64,000 nt of DNA from Pseudonocardia oroxyli (GCF_900102195.1 NZ_FNBE01000012.1:1-64000); one strand, 5' to 3'; numbered from the stretch's first letter, positions 51,539 to 62,021 are shown. Numbers and translations are program-made. Notes: generated by a model not told the origin, from the letters alone.

Positions 51539-52633
51539 TCAGAAGCGGGGGTGGGTGCCGCGGAGGGTGACGCGGCCGCCGATGTGCTCGGGCTCGTCGC
51601 CGGTGGCCCGCTTGACCTCGCCGAGGACCCAGGCGGGGACGTGGCGGGCGGTCAGGACGGCGAGGGCGCGGTCGACGTCGTCCGGCGGGAGCACGGCGAC
51701 CATCCCGACGCCCATGTTGAACGTCTTCTCCATCTCGGCGCGCTCCACCCGACCCCGGGCCGCGATGAGCGCGAACACCTGGTCGGGGGTCCAGGACCCG
51801 CGGTCCGCGTCCGCGACCACGCCCTGGGGCAGCACCCGCTCCAGGTTGCGCGCGAGCCCGCCGCCGGTGATGTGCGAGAACGTGCGCACCCCGGTCTCCG
51901 CGGCCAGCGCGAGGCAGTCCCGCGCGTAGATGCGGGTGGGGATGAGCAGCTCCTCGCCGAGGGTGTGGCCGAACTCCTCCACGTGCCCGTCGAGCGGCAT
52001 GCGGGCGATCTCCAGCAGCACGTGCCGGGCGAGCGAGTAGCCGTTCGAGTGCAGCCCCGACGAGCCCATCGCGACCAGCACGTCTCCCGGGCGGACCCGC
52101 TCGGGCCGCAGCATCGACTCGGCCTCGACGATCCCGACGCCGGTGGCGGACAGGTCGTACCCGCCCGCCTCCATCAGCCCGGGGTGCTCCGCGGTCTCGC
52201 CGCCGAGCAGCGCGCACCCGGCCTGCTGGCAGCCCTCCGCGATGCCCTTCACGATCGAGGCGATCTGCGCGGGCACCAGCTTGCCGACGGCGATGTAGTC
52301 CTGCAGGAACAGCGGCTCGGCCCCGCAGACCACCAGATCGTCCACGACCATGGCGACCAGGTCGAGCCCGATCGTGTCGTGCTTGTCCATGGCCTGGGCG
52401 ATGGCGACCTTGGTGCCGACGCCGTCGGTCGAGGCGGCGAGCACCGGCTCGGTGAACCTGCCGAGCTTCGGGGCGAACAGCCCGGCGAACCCGCCGATGC
52501 CGCCCAGCACCTCGGACCGGGTCGCCTTCTCCGCGTACGGTCGGAGCTGCTCGACGGCGGCCTCACCCGCCTCGATGTCCACGCCTGCGGCGGCGTAGCT
52601 GGCGCGCGGGTCCTGGTCGCTGGGGCTCGACAT
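51539..52633 (-). CDS. purM: phosphoribosylformylglycinamidine cyclo-ligase
   Basis: 364 residues of the PurM family: STDGVGTKVAIAQAMDKHDTIGLDLVAMVVDDLVVCGAEPLFLQDYIAVGKL (about 68-119), GGETAEHPGLM, HSNGYSLAR and FSHITGGGLARNLERVLP are all standard. It closes the imidazole ring to AIR using ATP, the fifth step of purine synthesis. About 70 bases after purF on the same strand, so one operon. Confidence 0.98.
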   Translation of the reverse strand: MSSPSDQDPRASYAAAGVDIEAGEAAVEQLRPYAEKATRSEVLGGIGGFAGLFAPKLGRFTEPVLAASTDGVGTKVAIAQAMDKHDTIGLDLVAMVVDDLVVCGAEPLFLQDYIAVGKLVPAQIASIVKGIAEGCQQAGCALLGGETAEHPGLMEAGGYDLSATGVGIVEAESMLRPERVRPGDVLVAMGSSGLHSNGYSLARHVLLEIARMPLDGHVEEFGHTLGEELLIPTRIYARDCLALAAETGVRTFSHITGGGLARNLERVLPQGVVADADRGSWTPDQVFALIAARGRVERAEMEKTFNMGVGMVAVLPPDDVDRALAVLTARHVPAWVLGEVKRATGDEPEHIGGRVTLRGTHPRF

Positions 52634-52704
52634 GGGTGTATCGCTCTCGTTCCTGCTCGTTCGCGGCGGTGGTCCCCGCCGGGTGTGGAGAAGCGCCCGA
52701 GGTC

Positions 52705-54258
52705 CTACGGCCTGCTCAGGGCGTCCGAAGCACCGTATCCCACCGACAGCGGCGCGGGGGCCTCCCGGACGGGGCCGGGGTCGCCGGAGGCCGCGCCGCT
52801 CGCGTCGAGGGCGGGGGTCTCGAGCAGGTGCTTGCCGAGCCGCGCCTCCTCGGGCAGCGGGATCGGGTACTCCCCGTCGAAGCAGGCACAGCACAGGCGG
52901 GACCTGGGCTGCTCGCTCGCCGCGACCATGTTGTCGACGGAGACGTAGGCGAGGGTGTCCGAGCCGATCGAGCGGCGCACACCCTCGACGTCGAGCCCCG
53001 AGGCGACCAGCTCGGCGCGCGAGGCGAAGTCGATGCCGTAGAAGCAGGGCCACCGCACGGGCGGCGACGCGATCCGGACGTGCACCTCGAGCGCCCCGGC
53101 CTCGCGCAGCATGCGGACGAGCGCGCGCTGGGTGTTGCCGCGCACGATGGAGTCGTCCACCACGACGAGCCGCTTGCCGCGGATCACGTCCCGCAGCGGG
53201 TTGAGCTTGAGCCGGATGCCGAGCTGGCGGATGGTCTGCGACGGCTGGATGAAGGTCCGGCCGACGTAGGCGTTCTTGACCAGGCCCTGGCCGTAGGGGA
53301 TGCCGGAGCCCTGCGCGTAGCCGATCGCGGCGGGCGTGCCGGACTCGGGGACCGGGATGACCAGGTCGGCCTCGACCGGGGACTCCAGGGCCAGCCGCCG
53401 TCCGATCTCGACGCGGGTGGCGTGCACCGAGCGGCCGGAGATCGTGGTGTCCGGGCGGGCCAGGTAGACGTACTCGAAGACGCAGCCCTTGGGTTCGGGG
53501 CTGGCGAAGCGGGAGCTGCGGATGCCGTCCGCGTCGATCGCGAGGAGCTCGCCCGGCTCGACCTCGCGGACCATCGAGGCACCGACGATGTCCAGCGCCG
53601 CCGTCTCCGACGCGACCACCCAACCGCGCTCGAGGCGGCCCAGCACCAGCGGCCGGACGCCGTGCGGGTCGCGGGCCGCGTAGAGGGTGTTCTCGTCGGC
53701 GAAGGCCAGTGAGAACGCGCCGCGCACGCGCGGCAGCAGCCGCATCGCGGCCTCCTCGAGCCCGGTGTCCGCGGCGGTGGCGGCCAGCAGCTCGCAGATC
53801 AGGTCGGAGTCGGTGGTCGACAGGATCCGGGAGGCCTTTCCGCCCAGCGCCGCGACCTCGTCCCGCAGCTCCGCGGTGTTCACGAGGTTGCCGTTGTGCC
53901 CGAGTGCGACCCCGCTGCCCGACGCGGTGGTGCGGAAGACGGGCTGCGCGTTCTCCCAGGTCGTGGACCCGGTCGTGGAGTAGCGGCAGTGCCCGACGGC
54001 GAGGTGGCCCTTCAACGAGCTGAGCGTCTGCTCGTCGAAGACGTGGCTGACCAGCCCGAGCTCCTTGAAGACGATGATGCGGCGGCCGTCCGACACGGCG
54101 ATGCCCGCCGCCTCCTGCCCGCGGTGCTGCAGGGCGTAGAGGCCGTAGTAGGTGAGCTTGGCGACGTCCTCACCGGGAGCCCAGACGCCGAAGACGCCGC
54201 ACTCCTCCTTGGGCGAGTCGTCGGTCTCAGCTGCGGAGGGGTTCCGGTCGGAACTCAA
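52705..54258 (-). CDS. purF: amidophosphoribosyltransferase
   Basis: About 517 residues. The N-terminal glutaminase domain begins at EECGVFG; Cys20 would be the mature N-terminus after propeptide cleavage. RGQEAAGIA, HCRYSTTG and HNGNLVN complete its site. The PRTase part has LVVVDDSIVRGNTQRALV. It makes phosphoribosylamine, the first purine step. The iron-sulfur Cys are present near the end (CCACFDG). Start is probably the TTG at 54258, after GGAG; the longer frame overlaps the upstream gene and has no better start. Confidence 0.96.
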   Translation of the reverse strand: MSSDRNPSAAETDDSPKEECGVFGVWAPGEDVAKLTYYGLYALQHRGQEAAGIAVSDGRRIIVFKELGLVSHVFDEQTLSSLKGHLAVGHCRYSTTGSTTWENAQPVFRTTASGSGVALGHNGNLVNTAELRDEVAALGGKASRILSTTDSDLICELLAATAADTGLEEAAMRLLPRVRGAFSLAFADENTLYAARDPHGVRPLVLGRLERGWVVASETAALDIVGASMVREVEPGELLAIDADGIRSSRFASPEPKGCVFEYVYLARPDTTISGRSVHATRVEIGRRLALESPVEADLVIPVPESGTPAAIGYAQGSGIPYGQGLVKNAYVGRTFIQPSQTIRQLGIRLKLNPLRDVIRGKRLVVVDDSIVRGNTQRALVRMLREAGALEVHVRIASPPVRWPCFYGIDFASRAELVASGLDVEGVRRSIGSDTLAYVSVDNMVAASEQPRSRLCCACFDGEYPIPLPEEARLGKHLLETPALDASGAASGDPGPVREAPAPLSVGYGASDALSRP

Positions 54259-54293
54259 CGCACTCGCTCCAGGGGTGTCGACAGCGCGCGGGC

Positions 54294-56456
54294 TTACCCG
54301 ATGGTACGCGGCGAATCCGCGGGAACCCATCCCGCGGGACGGGCGTCACCGAACCATCGCCCCTGCCCGAGGTCGCAGCCGAGCGCTTCCAGCCGGTCCG
54401 CCTGGACGCGCGTCTCCACCCATTCGGCCGTCACCTCCAGCCCCAGGGCGTGGGCCATCGCGACCAACGAGCCGACGATGCTCTCGTCGACGGGGTCGGG
54501 GTGCTCGTGCCGGAGGCCGTCGATGAACGAGCCGTCGATCTTGAGGGCGTGGACCGGGAGCCTGCGCAGCCAGGCGAGGCTGGAGTAGCCGGTGCCGAAG
54601 TCGTCCAGCGCCAGGCGGACGCCGAGGGACCGCAGCGCCGACAGGGCGTCCATCGAGGCGGCCTCGTCGGCCAGCACGGCCTGCTCGGTGATCTCCAGCT
54701 GCAGCTTGTCCGGGTCCAGGCCGGTCCCCTCCAGCAGTGCCACGACCTCGTCGACGAAGCCCTGCTCGGGCAGCTGCACGGGCGAGACGTTCACGCTCAC
54801 GTACGGCGCGTCCCGACCCAGCTCGGCCTGCCAGCGCGCGGCCTCGCGACAGGCCTCGGTGAGCACCCAGCGCCCGAGCTGCACGATCGCGCCCGACCGC
54901 TCCGCGAGCTCGATGAACCGGCCCGGGCCGAGCAGCCCGTGCTCGGGGTGCTCCCAGCGGACGAGGGCCTCCATGCCGCGCAGCGTCGTGTCCGACAGCC
55001 GGACGAGCGGCTGGTAGACCAGCCGGAACTGGTCCCGGTCCACCGCGCCGCGCAGGTTGGCCAGCAGGGCGAAGCGGGCGGCCTCGCCCGCGTCCCGCTC
55101 CGGGTCGAAGACGGCGCGGGTGCCGCCGCCCTGCCCCTTCGCCCAGGTCAGCGCGACGCCGGCGGCCCGCAGGAGCTCCGCGGGGCACTCGGTCGAGGTG
55201 AGCGCCTCGGCCACCCCGACGCTGGCGGTGACCGCGATCCAGGCGCCGCCGAGGTGGAAGGGCGCGGCCAGGGCCGCGAGCAGTCGGTCCGCCACCGCCA
55301 GCACCTCCCCCACGCCCTCGGGATCGGTGAGCACCACGGCGAACTCGTCCCCACCGGTGCGGGTGAGCAGGTGCGGGCCCGCCGCGGTGCGCAGCCGGTC
55401 GGCCAGTGCGGCGAGCAGCTCGTCGCCCACCGCGTGCCCGTGCATCTCGTTGACCCGGCGGAACTCGTCGATGTCCAGCGCGCAGAGCCCCACCCGCAGC
55501 GCGGACCCGCCGAAGGCCTGCCGCACGGCCACCTCGGTCAGGTGGCGGTTCGGCAGCCCCGTGAGCCGGTCCCGGGACGAGGCCTCCACCAGCGAGGACC
55601 GCAGCCGGTACCGCTCCGAGACGTCCTCGATCACACCGATCAGGTGGCTGGGGCGTCCGGAGTCGTCCCGGACCAGCGACCCGGTGACGTGCCCCCAGAC
55701 CCACATCCGGGTGGGCCCGGCGAACCGGATGTCCAGGCTGACCGTCTCCGCGGTGCCGGACGCCAGCCGCCCGTAGGCGGCGAGGAAGGACTCCAGGTCG
55801 TCCGGGTGCACGAAGTCCGACACCGGCGCGGGCAGTGCCGGGCGCTCCACCATCCCGAGCATCCGCACCCCTGCCGGGTTGAGATCGACCAGCTCCCCGT
55901 CCAGCGTCGCGACGGCGATGCCGACCGGCCCCTGGGTGTAGATCGTGCGGTAGTGGGCCTCGCTCTCGGCGAGCTCGCGCTCCACCTCCCGGCGGGCCCG
56001 CAGCGTCGAGCGCAGCAGGTCCTCCTGGGCCTGGTGGGCGCGGAACCGCAGGCCGCCCGCGAAGCCGGCGGCGAACTCGTCGAGCGCGGGCACGAGCCGG
56101 TGGCGCTCCTGCACGGTCAGGTCCAGGGCACCGGGCGCGGCCTCCCGCAGCAGCCGGATCGAGCCGGGCAGCACGTCCTCCGGCGCCGACCCGACGATCC
56201 CGGCCCGGTCCCCGCAGAAGCCGGACGCCGCCAGGTCCGCCCCGATCCCGCGGGCGGCGAGCGGCCAGAAGGGCTCGGTGCGCAGGGCGGAGCGCAGGCG
56301 CAGCAGCAGCCCGGCGAGCACCCCCGCGTCGGTCACGGTGGCGTTGGGGAGGAGCTCGATCCAGCGTTGGGCCAGGGATCGCACCTCCGGCCCGGCGCGC
56401 TCGCCGAGCCCGACGAGCCGCACCGGGCGCCCCGGGAGGTCACTCGCTGCCACCAC
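54294..56456 (-). CDS. PAS-GGDEF-EAL cyclic di-GMP protein
   Basis: 720 residues from the GTG at 56456, which follows GGAGG by 6 bases. Order: N-terminal helical domain (about 1-150), PAS domain (about 160-280, YRTIYTQGPVGIAVATLDGELVDLNPAG), GGDEF domain with intact loop TGGDEF, and EAL domain with GMEALVRWEHP, SVNVSPVQL, LALDDFGTGYSSLAWLRRLP and LKIDGSFI. Both active sites look intact, though the usual EGVET is EWVET. It may make and degrade c-di-GMP under PAS control. Unrelated to the surrounding purine genes. Confidence 0.93.
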   Translation of the reverse strand: MVAASDLPGRPVRLVGLGERAGPEVRSLAQRWIELLPNATVTDAGVLAGLLLRLRSALRTEPFWPLAARGIGADLAASGFCGDRAGIVGSAPEDVLPGSIRLLREAAPGALDLTVQERHRLVPALDEFAAGFAGGLRFRAHQAQEDLLRSTLRARREVERELAESEAHYRTIYTQGPVGIAVATLDGELVDLNPAGVRMLGMVERPALPAPVSDFVHPDDLESFLAAYGRLASGTAETVSLDIRFAGPTRMWVWGHVTGSLVRDDSGRPSHLIGVIEDVSERYRLRSSLVEASSRDRLTGLPNRHLTEVAVRQAFGGSALRVGLCALDIDEFRRVNEMHGHAVGDELLAALADRLRTAAGPHLLTRTGGDEFAVVLTDPEGVGEVLAVADRLLAALAAPFHLGGAWIAVTASVGVAEALTSTECPAELLRAAGVALTWAKGQGGGTRAVFDPERDAGEAARFALLANLRGAVDRDQFRLVYQPLVRLSDTTLRGMEALVRWEHPEHGLLGPGRFIELAERSGAIVQLGRWVLTEACREAARWQAELGRDAPYVSVNVSPVQLPEQGFVDEVVALLEGTGLDPDKLQLEITEQAVLADEAASMDALSALRSLGVRLALDDFGTGYSSLAWLRRLPVHALKIDGSFIDGLRHEHPDPVDESIVGSLVAMAHALGLEVTAEWVETRVQADRLEALGCDLGQGRWFGDARPAGWVPADSPRTIG

Positions 56457-56575
56457 GCAGCACCTCCCGTCGCCCGCGGAGACCGTCCGACTGTCCCGAT
56501 CGTGGTCAATCCTCTGCCTCGGGAAGGCGATTTTCCACCGGGAGTGCACCACGATCCCCCTTTCGGGGTGTCTCG

Positions 56576-56908
56576 TCAGCGCAGCGGCAGGTGGTCCGCA
56601 ACCTCGGCGGCTCGCGATCCCGAGGCGCTCACCGTGCCCGATCGGACGGCGTCCGTCCAGTTCAGACGGCCGGTGGCCAACCCGAGCCAGGTGCGGGCGT
56701 CGCACTCGACGGTGTTCGGCGGGGTGCCGCGGGTGTGTCGCGGCCCCTCGATGCACTGGATGGCCGCGTACGGCACCACCCGCACCTCGACGCTGTGTCC
56801 GGGGGCCGTCTCGGCGAGTGCCGCGAGGGACTCCTTGACCGCCTCCTTGATCACCGAGCGTGGTGGGGCGGCGCCCCCGTCCAGCCAGGCGTCGAGCGGG
56901 TCGGTCAT
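56576..56908 (-). CDS. sterol carrier family protein
   Basis: 110 residues from the ATG at 56908. AVKESLAALAETAPGHSVEVRVVPYAAIQCIEG is the pattern of the small actinobacterial proteins called sterol carrier family (MSCP), near purL in Mycobacterium (Rv0807 region). They are probably not true sterol carriers. A conserved C-terminal part has ECDARTWLGLATGRLNW. It starts 7 bases after the purL stop and is co-directional. Confidence 0.82.
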   Translation of the reverse strand: MTDPLDAWLDGGAAPPRSVIKEAVKESLAALAETAPGHSVEVRVVPYAAIQCIEGPRHTRGTPPNTVECDARTWLGLATGRLNWTDAVRSGTVSASGSRAAEVADHLPLR

Positions 56909-56915
56909 CGCCGCG

Positions 56916-59183
56916 TCAGGCGTCGAAGAGGGCGGGGAGGGTGCCCTCCCAGGCGGTGCGCAGCTCGTCCAGCGGGAGCTCACCGACGTTCGCGATCTCC
57001 AGGACGGAGCCGCCGACCTCGCCCAGGCGCTCGGCCGGGACGCCGGCCGCCGCGGCCGCCGCGAGGAAGCCGTCCGCGGCGTCCGGCGCGACCGTGACCA
57101 GCACGCGGGCCGTCGACTCCGAGAACAGCGCGACGAACGGATCGTGCCCCGGCAGGGTCACCCGCGCCCCCTGGCCGCCGACCAGTGACGCCTCGACGAG
57201 GGCCTGGGCCAGTCCGCCGTCGGACAGGTCGTGGGTGCCGGTCGGGCTCTGCGCGGCGAGGAGCTCGGCGAGCCTGCGCTCGGCCTCCAGGTCGACCGTC
57301 GGGGGCGTGCCGCCGAGGTGGCCGTGGACGACGTGCGCCCACTCGCCGCCGCCCAGCTCCTCGTGCGTGCGCCCGAGCAGGACGACGACGTCCCCCGCGT
57401 TCCGGAACCCGGACGGGATCCGCGCCGCGACGTCGTCGATCACGCCGAGCACGCCGACGACCGGGGTCGGCAGGATCGCCGTGGTCCCGGTCTGGTTGTA
57501 GAAGGACACGTTCCCGCCGGTGACGGGGATGCCCAGCTGCGCGCAGCCGTCCGCCAGGCCGCGCACGGCCTGGGCGAACTGCCACATGACGTGCGGGTCC
57601 TCGGGCGAGCCGAAGTTCAGGCAGTTGGTCACGGCGAGCGGCACGGCACCGCTGGTCGCGACGTTGCGGTAGGCCTCGGCCAGCGCGATCTGCGCGCCGG
57701 CGTACGGGTCCAGCGCGGCGAAGCGGGCGTTGCAGTCGGTGGCGACGGCGATCCCCCGGCCGGTCTCCTCGTCCACCCGGACCACGCCCGCGTCGGCGGG
57801 CTGGGCGGCGGCGGTGTTGCCGCGGACGTAGCGGTCGTACTGGTCGGTGACCCACGCCCGCGAACACAGGTTGGGGCTGGCCGCCATGCGCAGGATCTCA
57901 GCGCGCAGCTCGGAGGGGGCCTCCGGGCGCGGGAGCGTGTCGGGGGTGTTCCGCGCGAGCTCGTCCTGGTGGGCGCCGCGCTCGAGCGGCCGCCGGTAGA
58001 CCGGCCCGTGGTGGGCGACCGTGCGCGGCGGCACGTCCACCACGGTCTCGCCGTGGAAGTCGATGACCAGCCGCTCGCCCTCGGTGACCTCGCCGATCAC
58101 CGTCGCGATGGTGTCCCACTTCGCGCAGACGGCCAGGAACGCGTCGACGTTCTCCGGCGTGACGACCGCGCACATCCGCTCCTGCGACTCGCTGGAGAGG
58201 ATCTCGGCGGGGGTCATGCCCGCGGCGCGCAGCGGGACCCGGTCGAGGTCGATGTGCATGCCGCCGTCCCCCGCCGCGGCCAGCTCGGAGGTGGCGCAGG
58301 ACAGGCCCGCGCCGCCGAGGTCCTGGATGCCGACGACCAGCCCGGCGTGGAACAGCTCCAGGCAGCACTCGATCAGGACCTTCTCGGTGAAGGGGTCCCC
58401 GACCTGCACGGACGGCAGCTTCTTGCGGCCGGTGCTCTCCCCGAACGTCTCGCTGGCGAGCACGGAGACCCCGCCGATGCCGTCGAGCCCGGTGCGCGCG
58501 CCGAACAGGATGATCTTGTTCCCGGCGCCGGAGGCGAAGGCCAGGTGCAGGTCCTCGGTGCGCATCGCACCGACGCACAGGGCGTTGACCAGCGGGTTGC
58601 CCGCGTAGGAGGGGTCGAAGACCACCTCGCCGCCGACGTTCGGCAGGCCGAGGGAGTTGCCGTACCCGCCGACGCCCGCGACCACGCCCGGCAGCACCCG
58701 GGCGGTGTCCGGGGCGTCCGCCGGGCCGAAGCGCAGCGGGTCGCCGACCGCGATCGGGCGCGCGCCCATCGCCATGATGTCCCGGACGATGCCGCCCACC
58801 CCGGTCGCGGCGCCCTGGTAGGGCTCGACGTACGACGGGTGGTTGTGCGACTCGACCTTGAAGGTGACCGCCCAGCCGTCCCCGATGTCGACGACGCCCG
58901 CGTTCTCCCCGATGCCCGCGAGCATCTTCTCGCGCATCGCGTCCGTGGTGGTCTCCCCGAAGTAGGCGAGGTGCACCTTGGACGACTTGTAGGAGCAGTG
59001 CTCGCTCCACATCACCGAGTACATCGCGAGCTCGGCGTCCGTGGGACGGCGCCCGAGGATCTCGCGGATGCGCGCGTACTCGTCCTCCTTGAGGCCGAGC
59101 TCCTTCCACGGCTGCACCGTGTCCGGGGTCGCGGCGGCCTGGGAGACGGTGTCGACGGCGGGGCGGGAGTCGAACTCGGTCAC
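56916..59183 (-). CDS. purL: phosphoribosylformylglycinamidine synthase subunit PurL
   Basis: About 755 residues from the GTG at 59183 (an in-frame GTG at 59207 would add 8). This is the small, PurS/PurQ-dependent form. Motifs: [54 protein letters not shown], the [23 protein letters not shown] block, and [22 protein letters not shown]. It uses glutamine-derived ammonia and ATP to make FGAM. purQ and purS are not in the window. Confidence 0.98.
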   Translation of the reverse strand: MTEFDSRPAVDTVSQAAATPDTVQPWKELGLKEDEYARIREILGRRPTDAELAMYSVMWSEHCSYKSSKVHLAYFGETTTDAMREKMLAGIGENAGVVDIGDGWAVTFKVESHNHPSYVEPYQGAATGVGGIVRDIMAMGARPIAVGDPLRFGPADAPDTARVLPGVVAGVGGYGNSLGLPNVGGEVVFDPSYAGNPLVNALCVGAMRTEDLHLAFASGAGNKIILFGARTGLDGIGGVSVLASETFGESTGRKKLPSVQVGDPFTEKVLIECCLELFHAGLVVGIQDLGGAGLSCATSELAAAGDGGMHIDLDRVPLRAAGMTPAEILSSESQERMCAVVTPENVDAFLAVCAKWDTIATVIGEVTEGERLVIDFHGETVVDVPPRTVAHHGPVYRRPLERGAHQDELARNTPDTLPRPEAPSELRAEILRMAASPNLCSRAWVTDQYDRYVRGNTAAAQPADAGVVRVDEETGRGIAVATDCNARFAALDPYAGAQIALAEAYRNVATSGAVPLAVTNCLNFGSPEDPHVMWQFAQAVRGLADGCAQLGIPVTGGNVSFYNQTGTTAILPTPVVGVLGVIDDVAARIPSGFRNAGDVVVLLGRTHEELGGGEWAHVVHGHLGGTPPTVDLEAERRLAELLAAQSPTGTHDLSDGGLAQALVEASLVGGQGARVTLPGHDPFVALFSESTARVLVTVAPDAADGFLAAAAAAGVPAERLGEVGGSVLEIANVGELPLDELRTAWEGTLPALFDA

Positions 59184-59273
59184 GGGTACCAGCGTAAACG
59201 GCCCCACCGATGAGTTCGGCCCGACCGCCCGGTCTCACACCTCGACGATCCACTCACGAACCCGGAGCACATC

Positions 59274-59813
59274 ATGGCGAAGATCATCGCGGGCCTGTTC
59301 ACGTCGGTCGACGGCGTCATCTCCGACCCTCAGGACTGGCACTTCCCCTACTTCGACGACGAGGTCGGCGCCGTCGTCGGCTCGCTCACGCAGCCGCGGA
59401 TGCTGCTCGGCCGGGTCACCTACGCGGGCTTCGCGGAGCACTTCGCCCCGCTCGCGGGCCAGGAGTTCGCCGACCAGATGGCGGCCCCGCCGAAGTTCGT
59501 GGTGTCCTCGACGCTGGAGTCCGCCGAGTGGGGCAACGCGACCGTCCTGGGTGCGGACTGGGTGGAGCGCCTGCGGGAGATCAAGGCGGGCGACGGCGCG
59601 GACCTCGGCATGAGCGGCAGCGTCGCGCTGATCCGCGGCCTGATCGGCGAAGGCCTGCTCGACGAGCTCCACCTCCTCGTCCACCCCGTCGTCGTCGGCA
59701 AGGGCGACCGCCTGTTCCCCGAGGGCTCGGGATCCTTCCCCCTCCCCCTGAAGTCCGCCACCACCCTGGGCAACGGCACGCTGCACGTCGTGTACGCCCC
59801 CGAGACCCGCTGA
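59274..59813 (+). CDS. RibD C-terminal-like (dihydrofolate reductase fold) protein
   Basis: 179 residues of the RibD_C family: MAKIIAGLFTSVDGVISDPQDWHFPYFDDEV at the start, RMLLGRVTYAGF, the NADPH-binding GMSGSVALIRGLIGEGLLDELHLLVHPVVVGKGDRLFPEG (about 108-147). Family members reduce pteridines or riboflavin precursors; most small stand-alone ones have no assigned substrate. It is divergent from purL. Confidence 0.9.
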   Translation: MAKIIAGLFTSVDGVISDPQDWHFPYFDDEVGAVVGSLTQPRMLLGRVTYAGFAEHFAPLAGQEFADQMAAPPKFVVSSTLESAEWGNATVLGADWVERLREIKAGDGADLGMSGSVALIRGLIGEGLLDELHLLVHPVVVGKGDRLFPEGSGSFPLPLKSATTLGNGTLHVVYAPETR

Positions 59814-59874
59814 ACGGCCCCGGCCCCGACCTTCGGTTTTCGGTAGCGTCGGGGGCGAGCCGGGAGGTCTGCAG

Positions 59875-60249
59875 ATGTCGAAGGTCCTGCTGCGCGTGGC
59901 GCAGATCGTCGGGGTGTTGGTGCTCGCGGGGATCGCGGTCTCGGTGGTCGTCGGGCTCCTGCAGTGGGTGATCGGGCTCGCGGTGCTCGTCGCGATCCCG
60001 GTGGGCGGCTACTGGATCTACAAGCAGGTGAGCGGGAAGAAGCAGGCGCCCCCGGTGGTCGCCGCGCCGCAGGCCAAGGCCCTGGCCAAGGGCGCGGGCG
60101 ACCGCCGGTCCCAGCTGGAGTCCCGGGCCGTCATGGACGCCTCGGGCCGCTGCGGCTGGTGCGGGCAGGCCGAGCTGCACAAGGACGAGTACGGCTTCCC
60201 CACCACCCCGCTGCGCTACCACCGCGCCGAGATCGACGCGATGCTCTGA
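59875..60249 (+). CDS. small membrane protein with CxxC motif
   Basis: 124 residues. Two close membrane segments (about 9-30 and 32-50), then a basic linker and a soluble end containing GRCGWCGQAELHKDEYGFP, where CGWC may bind zinc. GGGAGG lies 10 bases before the ATG. No function known. Confidence 0.75.
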   Translation: MSKVLLRVAQIVGVLVLAGIAVSVVVGLLQWVIGLAVLVAIPVGGYWIYKQVSGKKQAPPVVAAPQAKALAKGAGDRRSQLESRAVMDASGRCGWCGQAELHKDEYGFPTTPLRYHRAEIDAML

Positions 60250-60268
60250 GACTCCCCGAACGCCGGGT

Positions 60269-61441
60269 CTACGTGCGGAGGGTGTAGCGGCGGCCGGTGG
60301 GGGTCGTGGTGGTGTGGTCGGTGAGGTGCCAGCCTGGTTGTTCACGCAGCTGGTTGTGGAACGCGCAGGTGCCGCGGCCGTTGCCCAGGTTCGTCGGGCC
60401 GCCTTCGGACCGGCGTCTGCGGTGGTCGAGGTGGGCGATGGGGGCGTCGCAGCCGGGTTCGGTGCAGCGGCCGCGGTCGCGGGCGCGGATCCAGTCGGCG
60501 AGGACTCCGCCGAAGGCGCGGCGGCGGGAGTCGCCGCCGAAGACGATGCCGTCCCGGGTGACCAGCCGCCGCCACCCCACACACCGGGCCTCGTTCAGGA
60601 GGTTGGTGGGCCCGAACCCGGGGATCTCCGCCGGCAGCGGCGAGTCGGAGTCCAGCAGCGACTCCACGGGCACAAGGACCTGGATCTCCACCTGAGCGGG
60701 CGTGGTGGCGGCCTGCCCGCTCAGCCGTTCGACAAGGGTGTCGGCCATGATCTGCCCGCGGGTCCGGGTGACCGGCTCCGGGGATACCCAGTGTTCGGTG
60801 ACCGCCTTGCGCAGCGCCGCATAACAGGTGATGGCCTGTTCCATCGGCAGCAGCGCCCGGATCAGCGCCATGCCGTCTTCGGCGGGGGAGATCGTGACGT
60901 GCCGATCCCGGCGGGCGGCACGGGCGCGTTCGGCGAAGGCTTCCGGCGCCACCGCCGCCGCGACCGTCCGGGCGAGGTCGGCGATCCGCCGCACCCCAAG
61001 CAGCGGCAGATCGTGCGCGGCGAGGCGCTGATCCAGCTCCGCGCGCTTCACCGCGTCCAGGTGAGCGGCGGCGGCGACGATCGCGGCGACCCGCCGCTCG
61101 TCCAGCTCCCCGGCGCCGAACGCCTCCCGGACGTTGTCCAGCCCGGCGTGCAGGTCACGGGCCAGACGCAGCTGCGAGCGGGCCCGGGTGGGCGAGACGC
61201 GCAGGGCGAGCCCGAGCTGCCCGAGGATGCTCGCCTCGACCCGTTCGGGATCGACCAGCGCCTCCTCCAGGCGGGCCTCGACCTCCCGCTGTGCTGCGGC
61301 CCGGACCTCTTCGGCGATCTCGGCGTCGATGCGGTTCCGCAGCGCGACCAGCCGCTCGATCCGGGCGAACCCCGCCGCCCGCTCCTCCCGCGACGGCACG
61401 GTGCCTGTCGCTGCGGGAGGGTCCGTGAGGATCGTGGTCAT
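60269..61441 (-). CDS. DUF222 HNH endonuclease-like protein (13E12 type)
   Basis: 390 residues. A long helical DUF222 region (about 20-300, including ALRVSPTRARSQLRLARDL and ERAGFARIERLVALRNRI-like stretch) precedes a C-terminal HNH nuclease: RDRGRCTEPGCDAPIAHLDHRRRRSEGGPTNLGNGRGTCAFHN (about 327-370) with the His/Asn/His set and CxxPxC zinc ligands. This family (13E12 repeats in mycobacteria) is abundant in actinobacteria and often linked to mobile DNA; its function is unsettled. Confidence 0.92.
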   Translation of the reverse strand: MTTILTDPPAATGTVPSREERAAGFARIERLVALRNRIDAEIAEEVRAAAQREVEARLEEALVDPERVEASILGQLGLALRVSPTRARSQLRLARDLHAGLDNVREAFGAGELDERRVAAIVAAAAHLDAVKRAELDQRLAAHDLPLLGVRRIADLARTVAAAVAPEAFAERARAARRDRHVTISPAEDGMALIRALLPMEQAITCYAALRKAVTEHWVSPEPVTRTRGQIMADTLVERLSGQAATTPAQVEIQVLVPVESLLDSDSPLPAEIPGFGPTNLLNEARCVGWRRLVTRDGIVFGGDSRRRAFGGVLADWIRARDRGRCTEPGCDAPIAHLDHRRRRSEGGPTNLGNGRGTCAFHNQLREQPGWHLTDHTTTTPTGRRYTLRT

Positions 61442-62021
61442 GCCGCTATTTTAGCAGCTCATAGCGCTGAAAGCGAACAAGTGTTCGACCGATAGCCGAC
61501 CCGTCCCAGAGAGCCGGCAACGAGTTGGGTCCTGGTGAAGCGGGCCGCCGCGACCAGCTCCGGATCCAGCACTTGGCGCCTCGCGGTGGACGGGCGAGAC
61601 GAAGCCGTCAGTGGGAGTGTCCTTGGACAGGTACCCGTCAACCCCGATCCAGCCGGACTCGCCTCGCCTCCTCCGCCTGCACGAGGTTCGCGCGCCGGGA
61701 CCCGACCGCTCGACGCCGTCCGGGGTGAGGGCGGCGCTGCCGTACATCGTGGCCGCGATCATGGGGATGATCAGCGCGTTGTGGAGCAGCTCGTAGGCCA
61801 CGAAGGCGGGCACGGCCTGCTCACGTCGACGGTCGTGAAGGCGCGAGGGGGCCGCGGCGTCGACGCCGCTGCTCCCGGTCCTCCTCGCGGCGGCCGACTG
61901 GCGCGAGCAGCTCTGCAAGATCAACGCGCGACGGCTCGGACCTCGGCACCTCCGCCCCCTGGGCGGCGGCACCGTCCACCTCGTCGACGCGCCCGATGTC
62001 CGCTGACGCGGTCGTGCGCAG
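61442..62021. other. gene-poor stretch, possibly with gene remnants
   Basis: About 580 bases. Near 61442-61480 are AT-rich sequence and a short inverted repeat (GCTATTTTAGC) that may be the promoter of the HNH gene. On the plus strand 61873-62007 codes for LLPVLLAAADWREQLCKINARRLG... to a stop, with protein-like composition but no start; on either strand frames covering 61600-61850 are broken. This could be a decayed gene. No intact gene is supported. Confidence 0.4.

Noticed and set aside
51383..52948. A 521-codon plus-strand frame opposite purM and purF.
   Set aside because: It is antisense to two clear purine genes and starts inside the fold-back element.
61451..61972. A 173-codon minus-strand frame in the gene-poor stretch.
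   Set aside because: Arg/Ser/Gly-rich frame-shadow composition; only a short hydrophobic part looks protein-like. No start signal. At most a remnant.
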